A stretch of 11,458 bases of DNA from Gemmatimonadota bacterium (GCA_026706165.1 JAPOZF010000589.1:1-11458); one strand, 5' to 3'. Positions 1-6,162 are shown, numbered from the stretch's first letter. A program made the numbers and translations. Notes: a model not told the origin generated them from the sequence alone.

Positions 1-81
1 GTCCTTTCCACCCCCGAAGCAACGTACGACGATCTCTGGCTGCCCCTGCCCGGCGCAGAAGCCCTGGCCCGTTCTCCCTGA
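1..81 (+). CDS. Possible C-terminal end of an unidentified protein (partial)
   Basis: Reading from base 1 gives 26 codons ending in TGA at 79-81; the peptide begins VLSTPEATYDD and ends EALARSP. Most third positions are G or C, as in the real genes here, and the frame is open to the window edge. The peptide has an acidic, proline-rich character and no motif I recognise. It would converge on the minus-strand antiporter gene, with a hairpin at 121-146 between them. Such a short open stretch can occur by chance in GC-rich DNA, so this is only a plausible gene tail. Confidence 0.35.
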   Translation, partial: VLSTPEATYDDLWLPLPGAEALARSP

Positions 82-120
82 CCTCTCGCCTCCCCCGGCC
101 TGAGCCGAGCCACCATTCGA

Positions 121-146
121 CGCCGACCCGGCAGCACCGGGTGGCG
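121..146. terminator. GC-rich hairpin between convergent gene ends, possible bidirectional terminator
   Basis: ACCCGG at 126-131 pairs perfectly with CCGGGT at 137-142 around a five-base loop. The stem continues with CGCC (121-124) against GGCG (143-146) across one bulged G at 125. It lies 38 bases beyond the minus-strand antiporter stop and 40 bases beyond the possible plus-strand gene tail. Neither side has a run of T, so it is a terminator candidate by position and stem strength only. Confidence 0.4.
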
Positions 147-183
147 AGGCCAATCCTCTTTCCAGATTCAGGAAAGTTACGGC

Positions 184-1482
184 CTAACCATTCCTTCCTT
201 CTTCCAGCGCGGCGTTTTCGCCGGTCAGTTCGGTGCCGGAACTCCGGCTGGCGTCAGGCACTTCCGAGGAACGGGCAGCGGCGACATTCAATACCAGATA
301 TCCCGCAAAGACCCCCGCCAGCACCCCTGCCCCGACTCCCCCGTCGAAGGCTTTGAACACCATCAACGCCGCCAGTAGGGAAAGCTGCTCTGATTCGGAG
401 AGATCTACCCCTGGACGGGGAGAAGCTGTAGAAGCCTTTCGCGACAGGAGACGGGCGACCTTTGTGGAGATGAATTTCACGGCGGGACGCAGCAGGAGGA
501 CCACCGCAAGAGTGACGGCGAACGCCTCCCAGTCGATTCCGGCAGCCTGAAGCCGGTCACCGAGCAGCCAGCCGAGAGCCAGTGGCAGACCGAAGCGGAC
601 AAATGAACGACCGCGCTCGGCCACCCGGAGGATGTCCAGGCGCCTCAGAGTGCAGTTGATCAACCAGATTCCCGCAAACGCCCCCACCCAGAGAGGCTGC
701 AACCCGAGGGCTTCGGACAGGCCTGCCCCTACGAATGTGAAGGTTGCCAGGATGAAGAAAAGGTGACCGTCCGGGTGAAACTCCCGCGAGGTCAGATCGC
801 AGAAAAGGCCGATTGCACCACCTAGTACAACTCCCCATAAAATTTTAGCAATCCCTTCTATTGCAAACCCTTGGGATAATAAGGACAAAGGTACGATCAA
901 CTCGAAGACCGATGCGGGAAGAAACGCAGAAGCCACTCCGAGGGTAGTTATGGCCGCGATCGGGGAAAGGGAGGGATTCTGGAATTCCCGGCGCTGCGCG
1001 GCCCGAAACGAACCGCGGCTTTCCCGGGTCAGGGAAGGGCCGGCGATGCATACCGCGGCCAGAATCAGGGTCGGTGCAGGGGTGGCCAGACCTCCACCTG
1101 CTCCCGGCAGTTTGCTCAGGGCGTACACAGAGAGGGGGACGAGTACCAGAGCGAGGAGGAATTGAGAGAGGCCGGGAAGCAGGCTCGAGCCGCTCCCCAG
1201 GCGAAGAAGGCGCAGGTCCAGGCAGCATCCGCAGGAAAATCCGATCCATCCGGCGAAAAAGAGGGAAGCCAGGGCGGCGGCATCCCCGAGGCCGGACAGC
1301 CAGGGAACCCCGCTGCCGCCGAGGAGGAGCCCCACAAGGGCGCACAGGTGGCTCTCGCCGACAACGGCGGCAACCCCAGGACTCACCGGCTCCCGCCGCA
1401 ATACCGAGCGGCGGGCGGAATACGCCAGGTACGCCGCAATGACAGCGGCGGCGATCAGGAATTCCGGAACCGGCCCGGGCAC
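184..1482 (-). CDS. CPA-type cation:proton antiporter-like membrane protein
   Basis: This 432-residue protein is very hydrophobic, with about eleven or twelve likely membrane segments (for example near 6-22, 36-55, 68-87, 103-122, 137-151, 176-203, 211-230, 240-257, 262-277, 318-338 and 370-402). Its pattern resembles the CPA2/Na+/H+ exchanger fold: LFFAGWIGF followed by CLDLRLLR (74-94) is like the family's LFLxGLELD motif, and LGLQPLWVGAFAGIWL (259-274) is like the GAFxAGL motif. The usual ion-binding Asp region is not obvious; where it might fall I read AAVCIAGPSL (142-151). The start is GTG, immediately after the TGA of the upstream gene, with GAGGGG about six bases before it. This suggests translational coupling. 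The last 30 residues are polar. The fold is likely, but the substrate and whether it transports are unknown. Confidence 0.7.
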   Translation of the reverse strand: MPGPVPEFLIAAAVIAAYLAYSARRSVLRREPVSPGVAAVVGESHLCALVGLLLGGSGVPWLSGLGDAAALASLFFAGWIGFSCGCCLDLRLLRLGSGSSLLPGLSQFLLALVLVPLSVYALSKLPGAGGGLATPAPTLILAAVCIAGPSLTRESRGSFRAAQRREFQNPSLSPIAAITTLGVASAFLPASVFELIVPLSLLSQGFAIEGIAKILWGVVLGGAIGLFCDLTSREFHPDGHLFFILATFTFVGAGLSEALGLQPLWVGAFAGIWLINCTLRRLDILRVAERGRSFVRFGLPLALGWLLGDRLQAAGIDWEAFAVTLAVVLLLRPAVKFISTKVARLLSRKASTASPRPGVDLSESEQLSLLAALMVFKAFDGGVGAGVLAGVFAGYLVLNVAAARSSEVPDASRSSGTELTGENAALEEGRNG

Positions 1483-2346
1483 TCAGTTCCCCTCGTCTAT
1501 CGGCTGTCCCGTGTCGAGGTCGAGATTGGCGAGATCGACGAAACGCCCGGGCCAGGCGTCGGCAAAATCGCTCAGCGCGGCTCGGCCGCGCGCCATCATT
1601 CGGCGCACCGATTCTTCCCCAGGACGTTCAGGTTTGACGAGGCCTGCCGCGTTTTCGAAGAACTCCACCGGCGCCAGGATACGGCCCAGAGCCCGGGCAA
1701 AAGGAGCTGAAATCCGTCCGGCCAGCCCCGCTGCCGGACTGTGTCCCACCGGCCTGGCGGAACCCGTCCATTTGAAGATGGCCGGCATTCTTCCGACCCA
1801 GCTTGCCAGGGACTTCCATCCGCGGCAAATGATTTCGTCGTCGGCCTCTGCCTCGAAATACCCCCGCGCCGCCATCGTGAGCTGGCACTCTTCCCCCGGC
1901 CGCAGCGGCATCTCGATGTCCACCGACCACTCGGGAGCGGAGCTGTTTTCCAGGACGTGACAGTCCAGCCCCCACTCCAGGCTCTTGTGCCACAGGTCGA
2001 ATCGCTCTCTCAGGGGCCCGCTGCCTGCGGCGAAATGCGAGACCTCCTCCTCGATCAGCGGGTGAATCCGGATGTCCGTGTAAAGGTGGAGGGCCCATCC
2101 GGCCGCGAAGGCCTCCTCGGCCGGAGTTCCCGACTGGGCGAGGAGGTGGCGGGCGAAGTCCCCGGTGGACTCGTGATGAATGCGGTGGGAAAGGCGCCTG
2201 GGGCCGCCCGGGAAGAAACCGATGTCGGGGGCTACCGACCCGGCCTGAAAGGCCCTCAGAAGAAGGGCGTCTTCCTTCGCATCACCTGTCTCCAGCGCCG
2301 GGAAGGCGCGGCGCGCCAGCCACAGGTGATAGACGCTTCCAGCCAA
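1483..2346 (-). CDS. Zinc-dependent phospholipase C-like protein
   Basis: The 287-residue product resembles the zinc-dependent phospholipase C family (Pfam Zn_dep_PLPC). Putative metal ligands are spread as in that family: His7, Asp41 in AGSVAPDIG (35-43), His54 and the pair His57-His58, the HxxxDxxxH motif at 87-95 (HLYTDIRIH), and His120 with Glu124 and Asp128. Family members hydrolyse phospholipid head groups, but many bacterial relatives are uncharacterised. There is no signal peptide, so unlike the secreted Bacillus enzyme this one should be cytoplasmic. The start is TTG, chosen because VYHLWLARRAF then sits at the N-terminus as the family expects; no strong ribosome site precedes it. 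It lies 64 bases after ssb and abuts the antiporter gene, so all three may share a transcript. The C-terminal 100 residues are less recognisable. Confidence 0.72.
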   Translation of the reverse strand: MAGSVYHLWLARRAFPALETGDAKEDALLLRAFQAGSVAPDIGFFPGGPRRLSHRIHHESTGDFARHLLAQSGTPAEEAFAAGWALHLYTDIRIHPLIEEEVSHFAAGSGPLRERFDLWHKSLEWGLDCHVLENSSAPEWSVDIEMPLRPGEECQLTMAARGYFEAEADDEIICRGWKSLASWVGRMPAIFKWTGSARPVGHSPAAGLAGRISAPFARALGRILAPVEFFENAAGLVKPERPGEESVRRMMARGRAALSDFADAWPGRFVDLANLDLDTGQPIDEGN

Positions 2347-2365
2347 TCAGGCCAGCCGATCTGAA

Positions 2366-2404
2366 CCGCCGGCGGCCAATCCCTTTGAAAGGGTGGCCGG
2401 CGGG
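2366..2404 (-). repeat. Inverted repeat between ssb and the phospholipase-like gene
   Basis: An inner perfect hairpin, CCCTTT and AAAGGG flanking one G (2381-2393), is enclosed by GC-rich arms, GGCCA at 2374-2378 against TGGCC at 2394-2398 with CCGCC/GGCGG further out. It starts a few bases after the ssb stop. On the minus strand no T run follows, so it may slow or partly terminate ssb transcription or protect its 3' end instead of fully ending it. Confidence 0.45.
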
Positions 2405-2410
2405 AGGGAA

Positions 2411-2881
2411 TCAGAACGGAAGGTCGTCGTCGGCGTCGGTTCCGCCCCCGGGGGAGAAACCGGAACCGCCGGGGTTGCCTCCCCCGGCCTCGGGGGGAGG
2501 AGCGGGTGGAACCGGCGGCCCCGCCGCGGCGCCTTCCATTTCACCGCGACTGTCGAGCATCTGCATGTCGTTGACGACGATTTCCGTGGCGTAGCGCTTC
2601 TGGCCGTTCTGGTCGTCCCAGGACCGGGTCTCGATCCTGCCTTCGACGTAAACCTTGCTTCCCTTGCGCAGGTACTGTCCTACGATCTCCGCCAGCTTCC
2701 TCCAGAAGACCAGGCGATGCCACTCGGTCCTTTCCTGCCGTTCACCGTTGCGGTCGGTCCAGGATTCGTTGGTCGCCAGACTGACGTTGGCAACCGGGAC
2801 CCCGCTCGGTGTGTATTTCACTTCCGGGTCGGATCCGAGGTTGCCGATCAGAATTGCCTTGTTGACACCCCCTCGGGACAT
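2411..2881 (-). CDS. ssb: Single-stranded DNA-binding protein SSB
   Basis: SSB coats single-stranded DNA during replication, recombination and repair and recruits partner proteins. The 156-residue protein has the complete pattern: an N-terminal OB fold (about 5-110) with [14 protein letters not shown] near the start, and DNA-stacking aromatics at Trp41, Trp54, Trp60 and Trp88 in the same context as E. coli SSB (TEWHRLVFW and the GRIETRSW strand). A Pro/Gly-rich linker (about 111-148) leads to the acidic tip DADDDLPF, which docks helicases, nucleases and polymerase subunits. ATG at 2881 is preceded by AGGAGG about eight bases upstream. It is the first gene of the minus-strand block. No replication-fork genes or rpsF/rpsR flank it, unlike the common primosomal layout. 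The identification is secure. Confidence 0.97.
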   Translation of the reverse strand: MSRGGVNKAILIGNLGSDPEVKYTPSGVPVANVSLATNESWTDRNGERQERTEWHRLVFWRKLAEIVGQYLRKGSKVYVEGRIETRSWDDQNGQKRYATEIVVNDMQMLDSRGEMEGAAAGPPVPPAPPPEAGGGNPGGSGFSPGGGTDADDDLPF

Positions 2882-3173
2882 TGGGAAACCCTCCTATTCT
2901 CGTTACCAACCCGAGTCCGCGAGGGCCGCCGCATCGCGAGCATGGACCGGTGGAATTAGTTTCGATGTACGTAAATCGGTCGGTGAAACCGGGTCAAGGA
3001 GTTTCCCCACCCCGTCCAATCGCGGTTGCCCTGATCCCTTCCCGATGCCTCCCGGGCCGGGCATGCCTCCAGATCCCGAATCTGCAGAACAGAGCCCTGC
3101 AGGGCAGGAAACCCAAGGTTCGGCGCAGTTGTCTGCAAATTCGATCGGCAAAAAAGAAATCCGGAAGAAACTC
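2882..3173. other. Divergent spacer between ssb and the SelA-like gene
   Basis: These 292 bases should carry promoters for both flanking genes. For ssb the best minus-strand candidate is TTGACC (2992-2997) with a poor -10, TACGTA, 18 bases on (2968-2973); it is weak. I see no convincing plus-strand promoter. A 12-base perfect palindrome, GCCCTGCAGGGC, sits at 3094-3105. The SD-like GGAAG at 3163-3167 lies seven bases (3168-3173) before the SelA-like start. An open frame in phase with the SelA-like gene runs back through this spacer into ssb, but its sequence does not look conserved. Confidence 0.4.
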
Positions 3174-4289
3174 ATGAGTGCTCCGACCCTGTACCATCGC
3201 CTCGGCCTGCGCCCGTTCATCAACGCCCGGGGCACCATTACCACCCTTGGAGGCTCGATCATGCCGCCCGAGGTGGTCGATGCCATGGTCGAGGCCTCGC
3301 GCCAGTTCGTACACCTCGACGAGTTGCACGAGAAGGCCGGGGCCCGCATCGCCCGGCTCACGGGGGCGGAAGGGGCGTTCATTTCCGCCGGAGCCGCCTC
3401 GGGCGTGTTCCTTGCCGGGGCTGCTTGCCTGACCGGCGAGGATCGGGAGGCCATTCGCCGTCTCCCCGAAACCGGAGGTCGTCCCAGCGAATTCGTGATC
3501 TCCCTGGTCGACGGTCACTACTACATCCACCAGGGGTTCCAGGTGTGCGGAGGCACCCTGGTCAAGGTCGGCACCAGCCAATCCGTAAGCGTCCGTGACT
3601 ATGCCGACGGGATTTCCCCGCGCACCGCCGCCTGCGTGTTCTTCCTGGGAAGCCAGCGGCGCGAACAACTGCCCGAAATCATCGAGGTGAGCCATGGCCG
3701 CGGAGTGCCCGTCATCGTCGACGCGGCGGCTCAGCTTCCCCCGCGCGCCAACCTGACCGAACTGACCGCAATGGGAGCCGACCTCGTCGTCTTCAGCGGG
3801 GGCAAGGGTCTGTTCGGCCCCCAGTCCACTGGCCTCATCCTCGGCAGGGCCGACCTGGTGCGCGCCTGCCGCCTCAACAGCAACCCTTACTCGGGAGTAG
3901 GCCGTGGCATGAAGGTCGGCAAGGAGGAAATTTGCGGCCTGCTCAGAGCCGTGGAGCTTTTCCTGGACCAGGATGAGGAGGCGGTTGTTTCCGAGTGGGT
4001 GCGCCGCTGCCACCTGATCGCTGCAGCCACGACCGGTTTTCCGGGGGTGGAACCGGATTACCAGCCGCCCTACACCAACCAGTTTCCGCCGGCCTCGCCC
4101 CTGGTTCGCCTTGTCTTCCGCCCTCACGCCCCCAAGACCGCCGCTCAAGTGGTTCGGGAACTGGAAGCGGGGGAACCGTCAGTACTGGCCGGTTCCACCG
4201 GCAATGCGGTAAGCGTAGGGCCGCAAACCTTGCAGAACGGGGAAGCCGAAGTCGTCGCGGCAAGGCTGCGGGCGATTCTGTCCGGCTAG
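3174..4289 (+). CDS. SelA-like PLP-dependent enzyme (possible ammonia-lyase type)
   Basis: The 371-residue protein belongs to the SelA / D-glucosaminate-6-phosphate ammonia-lyase branch of fold-type I PLP enzymes. The N-terminal segment RPFINARGTITTLGGS (13-28) is the family's opening motif. VDAAAQLPP (182-190) supplies the Asp expected to hold the pyridine nitrogen, and FSGGKGLFGPQSTG (207-220) carries the likely PLP Schiff-base lysine, Lys211. GRGMKVGKEE (243-252) is another typical stretch. It is shorter than true SelA (about 460 residues) and lacks the tRNA-binding N-terminal domain, so selenocysteine synthesis is unlikely. No sugar-acid kinase, aldolase or transporter genes are adjacent to confirm an ammonia-lyase role. 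I chose ATG 3174 because it puts the conserved motif near the N-terminus and has GGAAG upstream. The family is certain and the substrate is unknown. Confidence 0.82.
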   Translation: MSAPTLYHRLGLRPFINARGTITTLGGSIMPPEVVDAMVEASRQFVHLDELHEKAGARIARLTGAEGAFISAGAASGVFLAGAACLTGEDREAIRRLPETGGRPSEFVISLVDGHYYIHQGFQVCGGTLVKVGTSQSVSVRDYADGISPRTAACVFFLGSQRREQLPEIIEVSHGRGVPVIVDAAAQLPPRANLTELTAMGADLVVFSGGKGLFGPQSTGLILGRADLVRACRLNSNPYSGVGRGMKVGKEEICGLLRAVELFLDQDEEAVVSEWVRRCHLIAAATTGFPGVEPDYQPPYTNQFPPASPLVRLVFRPHAPKTAAQVVRELEAGEPSVLAGSTGNAVSVGPQTLQNGEAEVVAARLRAILSG

Positions 4290-4295
4290 GTTGCC

Positions 4296-4338
4296 GACTG
4301 CCGGGAGTCCGCCCGAGGCCGCCGCCTGCCCGGCAGTC
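4296..4338 (+). terminator. Long inverted repeat after the SelA-like gene, possible terminator
   Basis: Perfect ten-base arms, GACTGCCGGG (4296-4305) and CCCGGCAGTC (4329-4338), enclose a 23-base GC-rich loop and begin six bases after the stop codon of the SelA-like gene. No T run follows. Its position suggests a 3'-end or termination element. An unrelated binding site or structured RNA is possible. Confidence 0.45.
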
Positions 4339-4366
4339 AGCACCGACCAAGGCTGTATTCGAACCG

Positions 4367-4425
4367 CTGCCGAACGAAGTTCCAGCCGCAGTCGCAGGTT
4401 TCGGGAAGAACCTTCGTGACGGCAG
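4367..4425. repeat. Imperfect inverted repeat just upstream of the ftsA-side promoter
   Basis: CTGCCG (4367-4372) pairs with CGGCAG (4420-4425), and inside them ACGAAG (4374-4379) pairs with CTTCGT (4412-4417), separated by a small A/GA internal loop. A further TTC/GAA pairing is possible before a loop of roughly 25 bases. The right arm ends 18 bases before the -35 box at 4444, so it could be a protein-binding site for that promoter or a second 3' structure of the SelA-like transcript. Confidence 0.4.
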
Positions 4426-4443
4426 TTTCCAAACCTCTCCCGC

Positions 4444-4472
4444 TTGACATTCCGGGCCACCATTGCTATCCT
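4444..4472 (+). promoter_or_regulatory. Strong sigma70-type promoter
   Basis: The -35 is a perfect TTGACA (4444-4449), followed by a 17-base spacer and the -10 TATCCT (4467-4472, four of six consensus bases). Transcription should start near 4479-4481. The transcript would meet the terminator at 4496-4532 within about 20 bases, so this promoter may make only a short RNA unless readthrough reaches ftsA. Confidence 0.72.
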
Positions 4473-4478
4473 GAACGA

Positions 4479-4532
4479 AGACGCGACAGACTCAGAAAGG
4501 CCGCGGAAAGCCCCCTTTCCCCGGCCTTTTTT
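4479..4532 (+). ncRNA. Predicted short leader transcript or small RNA upstream of ftsA
   Basis: The promoter at 4444-4472 and the terminator at 4496-4532 define a transcript of about 54 bases. It contains no ATG and matches no RNA family I recognise. It could be a tiny stand-alone RNA or an attenuated leader for ftsA, whose start is about 174 bases past the T run. The ends are inferred from promoter geometry and the T run; no conserved structure other than the terminator supports it. Confidence 0.35.
4496..4532 (+). terminator. Strong factor-independent terminator before ftsA
   Basis: AAAGGCCG (4496-4503) pairs with CGGCCTTT (4522-4529), and GGAAAG (4505-4510) pairs with CTTTCC (4515-4520) around a CCCC loop, with one C-C mismatch. 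Six T follow the core stem (4527-4532). It is a textbook intrinsic terminator. Bases 4498-4505 (AGGCCGCG) can alternatively pair with CGCGGCCT at 4545-4552, which might influence termination, although that partner is transcribed after the terminator. Confidence 0.85.
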
Positions 4533-4705
4533 ACCACCCTCTGACGCGGCCTCTTCCCGATTTCCCCTGGGTTCTCCCCCTCCTTGAACTGACAACCGGG
4601 CGTACCCCCCCCTGCGCCATGGCGGAAGCTGGATTCCGACCTTCGATCAGGTGGGTCGGGGCCGGAATTCCCGGATGGTTCACCCGGTCGCGTAGAACAT
4701 CGCCC

Positions 4706-5923
4706 ATGCCATCTCCTGTAGTAGTGCTCGACATCGGCGCTTCCAAGGTTCACTGCCTGGTAGGTGAGGCGGTCGATGAAGTCGGGGTAAAAATAATCGG
4801 AACGGGCTTGAGCCCGTGTGACGGCATCCGTCGAACCGCCATCATCGACATGCCGAAAATGGTGGAAGCCATTCGCACGGCGGTTCGCGAGGCCGAGCGC
4901 TCCGCCGGTCTCAAGATCGTCGGTGCCTACGTCGGGGTGGCCGGCGAGGATATTGAAACACACACCCACCGGGGTGCCGTTGCCATTTCCGGAAACTCCA
5001 ACCCCATCGACGAAAACGATGTCCAGAGAGCCCTTGCGGCGGCAGAAGAATCCTCCTCTCCTCCCGGAAGCGCGACGGTTCTGCACCGGTTCGTACAGAG
5101 CTACACCCTCGACGGCGAACCGGTGCAGAATCCGCTCTGGCTCCACGGCAGCCGCCTGGAGGTGGAAACGCTCAGCGCAACAGCTCCGGCGCACGCCTGC
5201 ACGACGTTGCGGCATGCGGTTTCCCAAGCCGGAGTCGACATCGCCGGGTTCATCCTTGAAGCAGTTGCGGTGGGGGCGGCGCTGCTGTCGGTGGACGAGA
5301 GGGAAATGGGAGTCGGAATTCTCGACATCGGGGCCGGAACTTCCGACCTGTCGATATACCGCGGATCCCTCAGGTTTCTCGCCGAAATCCCCTTTGGAGG
5401 AGAGGACATCACCAAAGATCTATCTGTCGTTCTCAACATGTCGCCAAGAGAGGCGGAAAAACTGAAGCGGGAAGAGGGCGGCGTCCGCTGTCCGGCGGAA
5501 TCGGCAGATGAAGAGGTTTCTTTCAGTACTACCGCCGGACGGCCTCACACCCTGCTGAGACACCAGCTCAGCGCCGTCATCGAGGCCCGTCAGCAGGAGA
5601 TACTGGAATTCGCCGCCCAGGAGATCCAGCGCACCGAGTTTGGACATCTCATCACTGCTGGAATGGTTCTGACCGGAGGCGGTTCAATGCTGGGGAACCT
5701 GGACCAACTCGGCGAAGAAATCCTCGGAATGCCGGTCCGCATCGGTTCGCCCCAGGGTGTCGTGGCACTGGAAAACTCCGACCCAACCTTCTCCACCGCC
5801 GTCGGCTTGCTGCGTTTCGCCACCGATCAGCACGATTCTCCCGGCAGCATCCTGCCTTCCGGTCCTGATCGCCGCGGCGGATTCTTCGAGCGCATCACCA
5901 GGATATTCAGCTTCCTCGTGTAG
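4706..5923 (+). CDS. ftsA: Cell division protein FtsA
   Basis: FtsA is the actin-like ATPase that ties FtsZ filaments to the inner membrane and helps recruit the divisome. The 405-residue protein has the family order: phosphate 1 loop VVVLDIGASKVHCLVGE (5-21), the 1C insertion region (about 80-165), phosphate 2 LDIGAGTSDLSIY (206-218), IPFGGEDITKDL (228-239), and the adenosine motif MVLTGGGSMLGNL (320-332). The end, GGFFERITRIFSFLV (391-405), looks like the amphipathic membrane-targeting helix, preceded by a polar linker. I chose ATG 4706 because conserved sequence begins at residue 5; an in-frame ATG at 4619 would add 29 unconserved residues. Neither has a clear ribosome site. ftsQ, ftsZ and mur genes are absent on both sides, unlike the usual dcw cluster. 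Whether this is the only ftsA cannot be told here. Confidence 0.93.
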   Translation: MPSPVVVLDIGASKVHCLVGEAVDEVGVKIIGTGLSPCDGIRRTAIIDMPKMVEAIRTAVREAERSAGLKIVGAYVGVAGEDIETHTHRGAVAISGNSNPIDENDVQRALAAAEESSSPPGSATVLHRFVQSYTLDGEPVQNPLWLHGSRLEVETLSATAPAHACTTLRHAVSQAGVDIAGFILEAVAVGAALLSVDEREMGVGILDIGAGTSDLSIYRGSLRFLAEIPFGGEDITKDLSVVLNMSPREAEKLKREEGGVRCPAESADEEVSFSTTAGRPHTLLRHQLSAVIEARQQEILEFAAQEIQRTEFGHLITAGMVLTGGGSMLGNLDQLGEEILGMPVRIGSPQGVVALENSDPTFSTAVGLLRFATDQHDSPGSILPSGPDRRGGFFERITRIFSFLV

Positions 5924-5938
5924 CGTTCTTCGAACTGG

Positions 5939-5960
5939 TGGCAGGGGGGACCCCCCGCCA
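5939..5960 (+). terminator. GC hairpin after ftsA
   Basis: TGGC (5939-5942) pairs with GCCA (5957-5960) and the run of six G (5944-5949) faces six C (5951-5956), with A5943 bulged. Sterically the loop would be the central GG-A-C bases. It begins 15 bases after the ftsA stop and lies just before the tRNA promoter. No T run follows, so termination is plausible but not certain. Confidence 0.5.
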
Positions 5961-5968
5961 TCGCTTCG

Positions 5969-5997
5969 TTGACAGAATCCTCCGAGCCTGCGAAAAT
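5969..5997 (+). promoter_or_regulatory. Promoter of the tRNA-Thr gene
   Basis: A perfect -35 TTGACA (5969-5974) is followed after 17 bases by GAAAAT (5992-5997), which keeps four of the six -10 consensus bases. The expected start near 6004 gives a leader of about 38 bases before the mature tRNA 5' end. The leader holds an overlapping TTGACG repeat and a GC-rich hairpin (GCCGG/CCGGC) that RNase P processing would remove. Confidence 0.68.
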
Positions 5998-6041
5998 TGA
6001 TTGACGATTGACGCCGGCCCCGGCGGCGCCAGCCATCGACC

Positions 6042-6117
6042 GCCACCCTAGCTCAGTTGGTAGAGCAACTCACTCGTAATGAGTAGGTCGCCGGTTCGAT
6101 TCCGGCGGGTGGCTCCA
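6042..6117 (+). tRNA. tRNA-Thr, anticodon CGU (reads ACG)
   Basis: The full cloverleaf can be drawn: acceptor GCCACCC (6042-6048) with GGGTGGC (6107-6113); D arm GCTC/GAGC (6051-6054 and 6063-6066); anticodon stem ACTCA/TGAGT (6068-6072 and 6080-6084) with loop CTCGTAA, so the anticodon is CGT at 6075-6077; and T arm GCCGG/CCGGC around TTCGATT (6090-6106). The discriminator is U (6114) and CCA is encoded (6115-6117). G1-C72 and C2-G71 match known threonyl-tRNA synthetase identity pairs, as do G35 and U36 in the anticodon. Between its own promoter and terminator it forms a single-gene unit. Confidence 0.96.
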
Positions 6118-6130
6118 CAAATGAGAACAG

Positions 6131-6162
6131 GCACCTGACGAACAGCGTCCAGGTGCTTTTTT
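6131..6162 (+). terminator. Factor-independent terminator of the tRNA-Thr gene
   Basis: GCACCTG (6131-6137) pairs with CAGGTGC (6150-6156), extended by ACG/CGT with one bulged C, around an AACAG loop. Six T follow at 6157-6162. It lies 13 bases after the encoded CCA. The bases from 6163 to the DUF420 start at 6278 show no further clear signal. Confidence 0.92.

Noticed and set aside
2968..2997. Minus-strand TTGACC...TACGTA promoter for ssb
   Set aside because: The -10 matches consensus poorly and spacing is 18; too weak to list as a separate feature.
2655..3173. Upstream in-frame extension of the SelA-like gene
   Set aside because: It would overlap ssb on the other strand and adds 173 residues without conservation; the family motif begins soon after ATG 3174.
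2994..4148. Long minus-strand open frame (384 codons) opposite the SelA-like gene
   Set aside because: It is antisense to a clear PLP enzyme, has no recognisable domain, and arises from the GC-rich codon bias of the plus-strand gene.
4619..4705. Alternative ftsA start at ATG 4619
   Set aside because: The extra 29 residues are not like FtsA, there is no ribosome site, and the actin-fold phosphate loop begins just after ATG 4706.
4466..5227. Minus-strand open frame opposite the start of ftsA
   Set aside because: It crosses the terminator and promoter region and is antisense to conserved FtsA motifs.
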